From Chelonoidis abingdonii (lineage: Eukaryota; Chordata; Testudines; Testudinidae): a stretch of DNA of 64,000 nt. A model generated the notes under the pieces. The model was not told the origin of the DNA. It was given only the letters and a program-made list of their open reading frames with translations, and ran no database searches. The position numbers and the translations under genes were made by a program. Positions 46,339-56,400 of the stretch are shown one piece after another (within the stretch, counting starts at the first letter, position 1; each line of letters opens with the position of its first letter). The DNA lies in NCBI RefSeq assembly GCF_003597395.2, contig NC_133770.1, forward strand, positions 199,265,317-199,329,316, written 5' to 3'.

Positions 46339-46519
46339 TATAGAATGTTAGGGTTGGAAGGGACCTCAGGAGGTCATCTAATCCAACCCCCTGTTCAAAG
46401 CAGGACCATTCCCCAGACAGATTTTTGCCCCAGATCTCTAAATGGCCTCCTGAAGGATTGAATTCACAACCCTGGGTTTAGTAAGCCAATGCTCAAACCA
46501 CTGAGCTATTCCTCTCCCA
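46339..46519 (-). mobile_element. tRNA-derived SINE with CR1-type tail
   Basis: Read on the minus strand it starts near 46519. The A box TAGCTCAGTGGTTTGAGC (46491-46508) and B box GGTTGTGAATTCAATCC (46455-46471) are spaced as in a tRNA promoter. The 3' part GGTCCCTTCCAACCCTAACA (up to 46339) is the CR1 3' tail, which lets the LINE machinery copy the SINE. This is the classic turtle Pol III SINE design (tRNA head plus CR1 tail), known from the literature on tortoise SINEs. It is moderately diverged; the Pol III boxes are still readable. Not a functional tRNA gene. Confidence 0.85.
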
Positions 46520-47049
46520 CAAAATTTTAGCTAAGTTTTCATTTACATAAGCTACTTCCCATTTCTGTAATGCCTCTCACCAGTTTTCAGAGTGAACAGG
46601 GCTAGCAGTCTTCAACTGCTAGTGGGTGACGGGGCAGTTTGCCAAACTAAGTGATGTTTCAACCTGTCACACAGGGTTGCAGCACCACTTACTGTCACAG
46701 TCACAATGGAGGGGCCACTAGAGAAAACCTGAGTGGCATTGTGACCCTGTGCTTCAGATCACAATGCTTGGAGTGGGGAGTTGGGCCTAGTCCCACAGGA
46801 CAGGAACTGTCACTGTTAGGTGAGTGTAGGGTGGACTCACTCTGCAGCCCTGTATCCCACTTGGGCCTCCCCTCTGCACCAGGATTAGGGTTGTGGTTCC
46901 AGGGTGGATGGTGCTGCTGCAACTGGAGGTGCCCCCTTGTTGGAGTGATGAGGTGAGGCTGGTATAATTGAAATTGGCCCCGCTCAGTGCCCCATTTCCT
47001 CTTGACCTTCAAAACCTGGCTCTGCCACTGCACCCCATGGGAGGAGCTC

Positions 47050-47150
47050 AAGCTCTTCACAAGCACTAATACATTTAGCTTCACAATACCACCATGAGGA
47101 AGTATTATCCCCTTTTTCCAGAGGGAGAAACTGTGTCACAGAAAAGTTAA
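47050..47150 (+). repeat. Ancient L2/L3- or MIR-like fragment
   Basis: AGTATTATCCCCTTTTTCC followed by GAGGGAGAAACTGTGTCACAG and AAAAGTTAA matches the well-known CATTATCCCC ... GGAAACTGAGGCACAGAGAGGTTAA signature of old amniote LINE/SINE tails. Confidence 0.45.
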
Positions 47151-47270
47151 AGATAAAAATCCTGCTCTTCCTGGTGGGAGGTGAAAGGGTCTGAAGAGAG
47201 GAAGAAGAGGAAGTGGGGGCTGGAAAAGAGCAGTATTAGTCATGAGTATGGTGTAAAAATATATTGTGTC

Positions 47271-47300
47271 AATACAATACAATACAATACAATACAATAC
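47271..47300 (+). repeat. (AATAC)6 microsatellite
   Basis: Six perfect 5-bp units; a further isolated CAATACAATACA occurs at about 47529-47540. Likely polymorphic. Confidence 0.95.
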
Positions 47301-48657
47301 AGATGTTGTAGGGGTGGAGAAGATGTGTTGTCAGGCTGTCACTTTGCTGTTGCTTTGAAAAGTAGAAGAATGTGCCCTAGTTAGTGCATGCTATTGACTT
47401 CCTCATGTGGTCCCAGCAGCAGACCCATGTTCTGCTACCTAATATTCTCTCTAGTGCTACCTTGCTGCTCCACAGACAAGTTGGGGAAAAGACGCTGCCT
47501 GAGCATTCTTCTTTCCCCATTAATGCACCAATACAATACAGGGTAGAATCTAGCCCAAAGTATTTGGTCCAACTGCACTATTAATAATCGTAGTATTGTG
47601 AATAGAACCTACATGGAGGTGTCCTGATTGCCAGTCCCTTTCCCTGACCACTAGATCTCCTCTTCTACTAAGACCCTGCAATGTGCTGGTTAAAGAAAAG
47701 CGCTGGGAATTAGGAGGCTCCTGATTTCTAATCATGTGGAGCCACTGACTTACTGTGTCACAAGCTGGTAAATTGAAGTGGCTCAATCCAGCTAGAAAAA
47801 TGGCTAATAAACAATGAAAAATGGATTCAAGGTCTGAACTTAGATTTCCTGAATAAATAAAGTAGAAGAAAAATGGTCAACAGATGGTACTGTATGAGAT
47901 GTCACTGTATCTCACTGAGTAAAATATACTTACCACTTGACCTCTAGTAGCACAACATAAAAAGAAGCAGCTACAAATTTGCTGGATGCACTGAGATTTA
48001 GTAATACCTGAAACAGACAGACAGACATCGTGAAGGAGTGTCTAGCTGTTTCAATGCAATAATGCAAAGACCATTCTAATATGTCACAATAATAAATAAC
48101 ACAAGCTCAGATTTTCTTTTTGCGTTTCATTTTATTTTAATGTATTTGACTTGAATGTTAGCTACTAGCCCAAATCACTGTGATATCAAGTTTTAGTATC
48201 TCTGTCTAGTTCAAATCCTACCATAGTTTATATATGTTTGAAAGTCATTGTTGTGGGCCTGAGCCAGTCCCTGTTGATTACCATGGCAGCTTTTTGATGG
48301 CATGTGTGAATAGATTTAATAGTCTCAATACATTTCACTGAAAGAAACATTATTTCTGGAAGCTGTTGGCAGTCTCAGAAGAAAGGCCAAGGACTGGATG
48401 AAAATGGAGAGTAACATACTCTTGCCTGCTCTAGCCAGGGTGGGGTGGGGAAAATTGCATAGCTAATATAGGTGCTGTACTTGTCCAGGGTTGCCACATA
48501 AAGTTGTGAGATTTCCATTAGGAGAACCCTTAACCCAGCACTAAAACCACCCCAGGTGTGTGCAATCAAGAGGTTAGAGCACTCAAAGGGGCATGTGCAA
48601 GTGGTCAATTCAATGCACTGGGTATTCCAATTGCACTTCTGAAAATCATTCTAATTA

Positions 48658-48796
48658 GGGTTACCATCCATGTCTATTTTTCCTCACATGTTCGGCTTTT
48701 TTCATTCTTAAATTGCTGTCTGGGAGGAATTTTTAAATATCTAAAAACGTTTAAATATCTAAAAACGTCCAGGAAAATAGGGATGTATGGTAACCC
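48658..48796. mobile_element. 139-bp MITE with TA target duplication (Tc1/mariner-like)
   Basis: Left end GGGTTACCATCCATGTCTAT and right end (reverse complement) GGGTTACCATACATCCCTAT give a TIR of over 20 bp, flanked by TA on both sides (48656-48657, 48797-48798). TA duplication points to the Tc1/mariner superfamily. Inside is a perfect tandem duplication of an 18-bp unit (48733-48750, 48751-48768). No coding. Confidence 0.75.
48733..48768. repeat. Tandem 2 x 18-bp unit
   Basis: TTAAATATCTAAAAACGT occurs twice head to tail without mismatch inside the MITE, a recent slippage duplication. Confidence 0.95.
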
Positions 48797-48798
48797 TA

Positions 48799-51118
48799 GT
48801 GGTAACCCCGAGTGGGGGGAGGGTTTCATAAAATTAATGGAACTGAATACGAGTATAAAAATACAAGAAATATTGTGCAGATTGCCTTGTTTGTTATCAT
48901 ATATAATTTAGTAAAATATTTTTTTTAATTACATTAATGGACCAAAAAAAATGTCCAGCTTGACACACCAGAGTGCCACACAGGGTCAGGGGGCCTTGCA
49001 ACTGAATTTTGGTCCAGTTTGCTGTAGAATATATTGGTTTTTGTCCATGGAATTGCCATAGTAAAGTATGCATGGTCCTGTAGAGACATCTCTATTTCCC
49101 AGCATATCTGAAAAGGCATCTTTGACAGAAAAAAAGTAGCCCACTATAGTTGTCTCATATGTTGGCCTCTGGCAAAGCCTTGAAGAGGTTTATTTGTATG
49201 CAGACCTTCACACATATTACTGATGAACTTCAGTCAGAGAGAGTTTTAGGTCTAATAGGCACAGATAAGGATACGCATTCTAGATAGGTCTAAAATAATG
49301 AGCTGGCTCGAATGCTATCAAATCAAGAGAAGGTAGCATTAGAAAGTAGTGAAAGCTAGTATTTACACACTGATTAAATGACAGTACTTCACCCTTCTTG
49401 CCCTTGTTTTATATTCATTCCATCTATCACTTGAAAGCTTTTCCATTAAGGGCAACACAATCCCCTTCAGTATGATGAGACTGATTAAACAGAATGGAAG
49501 TTAAAGTTTAGTCACTGACATATAATGCAGCTAAACATGTCTGTGTTGTAACGGAGCTCTGTGACAAGGCTCACACACCTTCAGATGCTCAGACACCAAG
49601 AAGGGTGTGTGAAATATCTGTAAGAAAACGCAAAAGTGTTCTAAGTTTTTCCCTCTCTCTCACACACATGCTTTCATTCACACACACTCTCTTTCACACA
49701 CTCTCTCTCTCTTCACTGTGAATTTAAAAATGAACCTGAAACTCATAGGAGAAGGGCAGGGACCCCAGCATATCACTGAATGGGCCAAATTTACCCTCTT
49801 GCTGGGATTTACCTTTATTAATCATTTAAAGAACAAGAAACTTGAGGTAAAGTCCATGTAGCTTCTCCTGGAAAGACCCAGAGCAGGAGGAGTGAGGCCA
49901 AAGTTAAGCCCCCTTTTGAACCACTCAGATTCGGAGCTCCTGTGGGAACCCAAACAGCTTCCTGATAGTCCTTAGGGGGTTTGTTTATTTTTTTCATATC
50001 TTTCTATCATATTTCAGAGAGGGTTTATTTTTCTAAACTCATGGTCTTTGGTTTGTTATTTTATAGATTTGTTTATTGGTCTGTATTCCTTGCAGAGCGG
50101 TTTCTCTTGATTCATCCAGTTTTAGATATTTGAAAACAATCTTCAGGTTATTGCAAGTTGAGCTGGCTTTCCTTAACAGGCTCCTTTCGGCCTTTGGGTT
50201 TTCATCTGTTGTTGTCACTACTGAATGCATGTTGTACTCAATTAGTTGGTGTGGGTTTGGGATGTTTTTGTCTCCTGCACCTGAGTATCTTGTCAGAGTT
50301 CTATTTCTGAGCCTGGCTCTGGCCTTGGATGCTGCAACATCCTGGCCCTTTGTTAGCATGAAGGCTTTCATTCTCTTGTCATTTTCCCTCACTTAATAGT
50401 TCTTAACCTGCCAACAGCCAAGTCCTTGCTTTGTAAGTCTGAGACACTGACATGATGGTAATAATGTTACAAGCTGATGAGACCTTTGCTACACCAGGGC
50501 TCCCACAACTGCTGCTAAATCATCTGAATTCCCTAGTGTCCACATCGTCTAAATATTATGCGGAATATTAAATATTCCTTGTGATACAAAGACTCCGAAT
50601 GAGGAACTCAACACCAAACAGAGGATTAGATTTGAAAGGGGGGGTCTGTGTCTCAGAAATGATTGCACAAAGTTTCTTTTTTTAAAAAAAACTCCTTTGT
50701 TTTCTATTTCAGCATTTCTGGTGTCAATACTTTACAGTAATAAACAGTGAGATAATACCACTGTCTATGCATGATGAAGGCAAGTCTGGGTGTGAATGGG
50801 TGATGTATAGTATCTCTTAATGAGGCACAGCAGAGATGTATGTTTCTCCTTGTGTTTATTGCTTTTCTTTCTTTTATATTTCCTCTGTGGCTGCTGGCTG
50901 TAGTATGCCCCCTGCTCTGATTCCTAATTGCTGTGAAATGACTAAGAGAGAGGCAGCTACAGCATGGAAAAAATAGGTAATTTCGTCTTTGTGAATCTGA
51001 CTCAGCATTTGGCAGATAGTCAGACAGGATTCTGAACCACTGTGTCATCACTCTCACTCATTCTATCTCACTCTAGGTCTGCAGGCTCTATCAGTGATCC
51101 ATGGTTCACTGAAACCTT
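48799..51118. other. Unannotated stretch
   Basis: (CT)/(CA)-rich tract at 49651-49713. Open frames of 106-117 codons (50039-50396) overlap on both strands and show no domain. Nothing else recognised. Confidence 0.55.
49651..49713. repeat. Mixed (CT)n/(CA)n microsatellite
   Basis: Alternating CTCTCT and CACACA runs, imperfect. Confidence 0.85.
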
Positions 51119-51432
51119 TTTTCAGAGTGGTAACCTTGTTAGTCTGTATCCTAATGTTACTCACACCTTCTTGTCAACTGTCTCTAATGAGCTACTCTCT
51201 TACCACTTCAAAAGTATTTTTTCCTCCCTTGGTATCCTGCTGTTAATTGATTTATCTCATTAGACTGACCTCACACTTGGTAAAGCAACCCCCATCCTTT
51301 CATGTATTTATACCTGCTCCTGTATTTTTCACTCATGCATCTGTTGAAGTGGGTTCTAGCCCACGAAAGCTTATGCCCAAATAAATTTGTTAGTCTCTAA
51401 GGTGCCACAAGGACTCCTTGTTGTATTTGCGG
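51119..51432 (+). repeat. Turtle short interspersed repeat with inverted ends, nearly full length
   Basis: Begins TTTTCAGAGTGGTAACCTTG-TTAGTCTGTATC and ends with GAAGTGGGTTCTAGCCCACG, AAAGCTTATGCCCAAATAAA and TTAGTCTCTAAGGTGCCACA. The right end stops just short of where a complementary terminal block would be expected. Comparison with the inverted copy at 17905-18025 shows that the same terminal block caps both orientations of the body. Thus the family carries inverted termini and is more like a DNA element or foldback than a plain SINE. No Pol III boxes were clearly seen. Very abundant in turtles, by recall. Confidence 0.65.
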
Positions 51433-52351
51433 AAACCTTGTTATACTCCGGAGGTGTTGAGTCATGATAACATTCTCGTCTCTCCAGTTCCTCCTGTTGA
51501 CAGTGTTGTGACTCACTGGACAGTGCGAATCAACTCAAGTAGCATCTTGAGTTGATGCTCCAAACTGTACACAACTCCAAACTGTAATTAGGTCACAAAT
51601 GGAAAATTCAGTTTGGTCTCTCTCACCCTAATGAATGTTTGTCCATTTCTATAAAATAGTTATACAGTTTGCAATCACTGTGCAACTTCCAAATAGGAGG
51701 TGTATAACAGCTCCGGATAGTGTACTTGTAGGTGTGCAGATAAGTTTTTACTTCATCCTCCCAAACTATGCCTGGAGGCTGCTAGCACAGTCATTTCCCT
51801 CACTTTCGCCACCATCAAATTTACATTAAAAGGCATTTTAAATAAAGGCTGTGGAGTGCCCTTAAGAGATGCTTTCCCCAGTCAGGACATTAATATTGTG
51901 CAGTTGTGCAGAGGTGACCCCACATGTGATCCATTAGGGAAGGGTGTTTGACTCCTCCCAGAAGCCAACTTCCTTTGGAACTCTGCTAACAGGGAACAGT
52001 GGTGATACAGAGACCGATGTTGACTGCAATGCTGATGATTCTTGTTAGCAGTTTATTGTCCATAGGGGAAGGGATACACAACCCTGCAGGGGAGATTTGG
52101 GAGTGGAGCAAGGCAAACAATTCACAACAAATAATTTATTTGGCTAATTCAGTCCTTTTTTCTGTTTATGAATTATCCACGTACAGGTCTTAATTTTTAG
52201 GAGTTTGTTTATCATTCATCGTTTTTTTAATAGATTTTTTGTGTGAACAAACTTTAGCCAATGGATTGTTCATTAACTCTTCATTCTGAGTATTCATGCA
52301 AGTATCTGTCATTTTGTGATTCATTATTTATGCTGTTTGATACATAGCTAA
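51433..52351. other. Unannotated stretch
   Basis: A direct duplication CATCTTGAGTTGATGCTCC/CTCCAAACTGTA near 51544-51585 is minor (CTCCAAACTGTA occurs twice). No gene recognised. Confidence 0.5.
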
Positions 52352-52632
52352 GGCTATGTGTACACTACCTCTTTTGTTGGTATAACTTATATCTCTCAGG
52401 AGTGTGAAAAAAACACATGCCCGACCATGAGTGACGTAAGTTACACCAACAGAAACTCTGGCGTGCACAGTGCTATGTTGGCGAGAGAGAGCTTCTCCTG
52501 CTGACATAGCTACCACCGCTCCTGCAGATGGTTTTATGATGTCGCTGGGAAAGCTCTATCCCATTGGCATAGAGCGGCTACACGAACAATCTTACAGTGG
52601 TGCTGCTGCATCGGACAGCTGTAGACAGGACC
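52352..52632. mobile_element. 281-bp MITE, PIF/Harbinger-like
   Basis: Left end GGCTATGTGTACACTACC and right end (reverse complement) GGTCCTGTCTACAGCTG share GG....TGT(G/C)TACA. Flanks are TAA (52349-52351) and TTA (52633-52635), fitting a TWA target with one change. The interior contains CACCAACAGAAACTCTGGCG and GCATAGAGCGGCTACACG. Unrelated internally to the 20-kb and 24.8-kb MITEs. Confidence 0.55.
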
Positions 52633-52809
52633 TTAGTCACATGTAATTGTTTCTCTGTCCTACATAGTTGATCTAAGCTTTATAAATAGGAAGGAAACCT
52701 GATTGAATTAATGGGAATGTTAGGAACACTTTAATAAGATGGGAGGGGGAGGCAGGGGTGGCGATAAAGAGAAAGAGCGAGCATTTTTGAAGTGAGAGCA
52801 GCACACTAA

Positions 52810-55045
52810 GGCCTGGTCTACACTACGAGTTTTTATCGAATTGAGCAGCTTTAAATTGCATTAACCCTGCACCCGTCCACACAACGAAGCCCTTTATATC
52901 GATATAAAGGGCTCTTAATACTGATATTTGTACTCCTCCTCGACGAGGGGAGTAGCACTGAAATCCGTATTGCCATTTCGGATTAGGGTTAGTGTGGCTG
53001 TAATTCGATGGTATTGGCCTCTGGGAACTATCCCACAGTGCACCATTGTGACTGCTCTGGACAGCAATCTGAACTCGGATGCACTGGCCAGGTAGACAGG
53101 AAAAGCCCCGCCAACTTTTGAATTTCATTTCCTGTCCATTTCCTTGATTATGAACACATTGCATAGGAAAGTCGCCAGATCAACAACAGGTGACCATTGC
53201 GAGTGCCCAGAATATTCAAAAAGGATGCTCCAGCATGTGACTGTAACAGGAAGAGTACTAAAAGAATGATCTCTGTAATGGGGAGATAATCTGTCTCATC
53301 AGAACTCATTGTCCGAAAAGCATCTGAAAAAATCTCACAGGGCTATGATAGACAGATGGCCACAGCAGGGACTGCAACCAGCAAGCTGCTCGCGTGAACA
53401 AAGCGAACGGAAAGCCACAAGAATCATACAGTGGAATGCTCACAGGAAGGGAGGGAGGGGCGACTGAGGATTATTAGCTATCTCGCACAGTTCCATAGTC
53501 CATCCGAAAACCATTATGACATCTCTTGGCTGAGCTCCCAATGCCCGAAAGGTCAAAAACATTGAACGCGGATGGTTAGGGTATTATGTCATCTATTTAC
53601 CCCCAACCCCCGCTGAAAGAAAAGGGGAAAAAATCGTATTCTCACTTTTTTCAAAGCCATCGTATGTCCTACTGGATGCTGCTGGCAGACACGGTGCTTG
53701 CAGCGTTAACGACAGCAGGATCCCATTGCCGTCTCCTTTGCTGATGGCAGACGGATACCAATAATGACTGGTATCCATCATCAATCATCCCATGAGGTCA
53801 AGCCAGGCGGCACCTGGGCAAATATGGAATGTACTTCCCGGTCATTCCCTTCTTTAAAGCTTTTTTCATCCTGGAGATGTCAGTCCTGCCTGGAGATAGT
53901 CATAGCGAGCTGGAGGCTGTGCGTCTCTCTCCCCGCTCCCTTTAATGTCTACATGGAGAATGGAGGTTGCAGTCTCCTGCCGGATACTTTAGCAGAAGCA
54001 GCTGGAGGCATGGCCTCTCTCCATCGTTTTATCATCAGTAAAGTCAGTGTTTTCTAAATTCCTGCAGTTCATTTATTACTTCGTTCACACAAAATGGGTG
54101 GGAATATAGCGTGCCCTCGGACCCATGAGGGGGTGAGGAAGCGGAAGCACAGGGTGGGGTTGGTATGCAAGGCGAGCACCCCGTAGAATGGCAATGCTAG
54201 CTCGATCATTTCTGGTGGATGTTCTGGGGCTCTGACCCAGAAATAGCTGTTTGCTCTCTCTTGGTTCTTTAGTAGGCGTACACTGATATTCTAGTGCAGG
54301 ACCTGAGCTCTAACCGGTTTAGACGAAAAGCGTAATAGAAGGGAATGACTGGGGAGATCATTCCCATTTTCTTCGTCCATGTGCACCCAGGTCTGACCTC
54401 AACTTGAGGCCTCAGTCAGTGAGGCAACGCTATGACAGCAGCAGACCAGTCAATATGACTGGTAAACCATCATGGCCAACCTTGCAAGCGTCAGTGAGGA
54501 TGGGACAAACATGACGGCTCTGCTAAACTTGCAAAGGCAAGGGGATACTGCTGTGTTAGCAACTGCAGTACTGCGTCTGTCAAGCAGCATCCATTAGAAG
54601 ACATATGTGTTGACAGTGAATAAAAGCAGGTTGAGATAGGCTCCATGGTTGCGTGTCTTATGCGGTCCTGCCAGCTCCATGGTTGCCGTGCTATGGCGTC
54701 TGCCAGGGCAATCCAGGGAAAAGGGTGTGAAATGATTGTCTGCCATTGCTTTCATGGAGGGAGGATTGACTGACGACATTTACCCAGAATCACCTGCACG
54801 ACTGTTTTTGCCCCATCATTCATTATGATCTCAACCCAGCATTCCAATGGGCAGGGGAGACTGCGAGAACTATGGGATAGCTGCCCACAGTGCAATGTTC
54901 CAGAAATCGACGCTAGCCTTGGTACATGGACACGCACCACCAAATCAATGTGCTTAGTGTGGCCGCGTGCACTCAACTTTATACAATCTGTTTCCAAATA
55001 CCTGTTTCTGTAAAATTGGAATAATCCCGTAGTGTAGACATACCC
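52810..55045. mobile_element. 2.24-kb PIF/Harbinger-like element, copy B
   Basis: Left end GGCCTGGTCTACACTACGAG, right end (reverse complement) GGGTATGTCTACACTACGGG, perfect TAA duplications (52807-52809, 55046-55048). It shares with copy A the subterminal CCCGTCCACACAACGAAGCC, TTTATATCGATATAAAGGGC palindrome, internal GCTGAGCTCCCAATGCC and right-side CAGAAATCGACGCTAGCCTT. No transposase recognised; open frames are short. The two copies differ by many small indels, so the family is not recent. CCCACAGTGCA occurs near both ends (about 53032 and 54884). Confidence 0.8.
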
Positions 55046-55164
55046 TAAGAAGAGAATGAACAAGCAGAAGGAGAGCAAGTCCCAGGAAATTTTTGAACAT
55101 TTTCCCTCTTCTGTACACTGAAAAGCATTATACATGGCTTTGTGTATAGACCCAGATTTTAAAA

Positions 55165-55290
55165 TACCTAGGACAAAATATACAAAAATAGGAGCATAAA
55201 GTTAGGCTTTTAAATTCATATTTAGGCACCTGAATAGGTGACCTGATTCTCAAAAGTACTGAGAACCCAACAGATCCATTTAACTCATGA
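55165..55290 (+). repeat. Ancient dispersed repeat fragment (sister at 28620-28745)
   Basis: See the sister entry. Here the best preserved run is ATATTTAGGCACCTGAATAG followed by CTGATTCTCAAAAGTACTGA. Confidence 0.45.
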
Positions 55291-56400
55291 TCTTTTTTAT
55301 TCTCCCCTGCCATCACCTCCAACAGCCTGTACTAAAGCTTTACCAAGCTGTGAAGGCTGTGATAAGGCATTCCTTTGACAGTGGCGTCTGTCTGTCAGTT
55401 TCAGTATGCGGATGGGTAGGTGGGATGATGTATTCCTAATTCGGAGAAGGCCACTGAATATATTTCCAGTAGTGCAAGAGGTGGTTGAAAAAGGGGGCAG
55501 AGGGTTTGTGGGGGAGAGATTACTAAAATTTTGGTTTGCATTTTTCTTTGAATCTTTATTTTCATCAGCATTTTCTGACCAACTCTTATTAATGCAAGCT
55601 GAGTCAGCCTTTGTGGAAGCAGTAGCAAGCTCATTTGCTAGCATGCCATGTGGACTTCAGTAAATTTAGACCAGCAGTTGTCCTACTAGAGACATTTATA
55701 TAACTGAGCTGGCAGTTCCTTTTCAGTTGCTACTACTGCTCTGTCATTTTCAATCTCTCCTATGTACAAAACAGCCAGTTTTAGCAATATCCACATGACT
55801 ATGACTCCTGCCTGATGCTGGTATCACATTCTTGTCAGTTTCAATTCTGATCCTTCTGATTCTGGGTGGCATTTTTTTTAACTTAATTACCAGTAAGTGG
55901 ATAGCATCACACTTTAGAATTCCAGCTAAAGACGGAGCTACTGTTCTCTCTAGCAGTGGAGATATGATTGCTTAGCATTCAAGTTTTCAGATTTGTATGT
56001 GTGATTACATTAGTCTCAAATGCATCTTCTTTAGAATTCCTCTTAGCTGTTTGCTTGCTATTTTCTTTTTTTTTCATTAGACAGCTTATTTTTTTCACAT
56101 GGTTTACAGTGCCATTGATATGAAGATTGCTGCTTTTTTCCTCTCAGACATTTATGAAAGGGAGGCTTTGCAAGTCTAGCCTCCTGCATGAACACTTGGA
56201 GCAGTATATGCCAACATATTTTATCACCTCCTCCTTGTTTTGACTACTACAGACATCAGATGCAAGACCTCCTGGGACATCCATTTGCATAGCTCTGTTC
56301 TCATCTGCAATTTGTTAATAGTATAAGTCATTCACAGAGGCAATTTCCTAGTCAGTGTTTACCCACAATAAAATCCTACATGTTTTCAACATTTCCAATA
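55265..56400 (-). pseudogene. Possible decayed coding segment, family unknown
   Basis: On the minus strand several successive open pieces in changing frames have protein-like, Lys/Asn/Ser/Asp/Glu-rich composition. One, about 56317-56146, contains MQMDVPGGLASDVCSSQNKE. Another, about 56070, contains KENSKQTAKRNSKEDAFETN. The longest is 55297-55644 (115 codons), with NKSWSENADENKDSKKNANQ near residues 19-38 and a Pro/Ser/Thr-rich stretch after it. A last one is 55265-55322, with MAGENKKDHELNG. Stops and frameshifts separate them. A processed or unitary pseudogene, or a retroelement ORF, would look like this. I cannot name the parent, and chance frames in A-rich DNA also favour Lys and Asn. Confidence 0.25.

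Larger units (their letters stand above)
46520..48657. other. Unannotated stretch with minor repeats
   Basis: Includes an ancient LINE-like fragment (47050-47150) and an (AATAC)n microsatellite (47271-47300). No gene recognised. Confidence 0.55.

Noticed and set aside
46455..46508. tRNA gene
   Set aside because: A and B boxes are present but the cloverleaf is not, and the sequence continues into a CR1 tail, so it is a SINE.
50039..50396. Paired 106- and 117-codon frames on opposite strands
   Set aside because: Mirror-image frames in the same interval with no recognisable domain are typical of chance.
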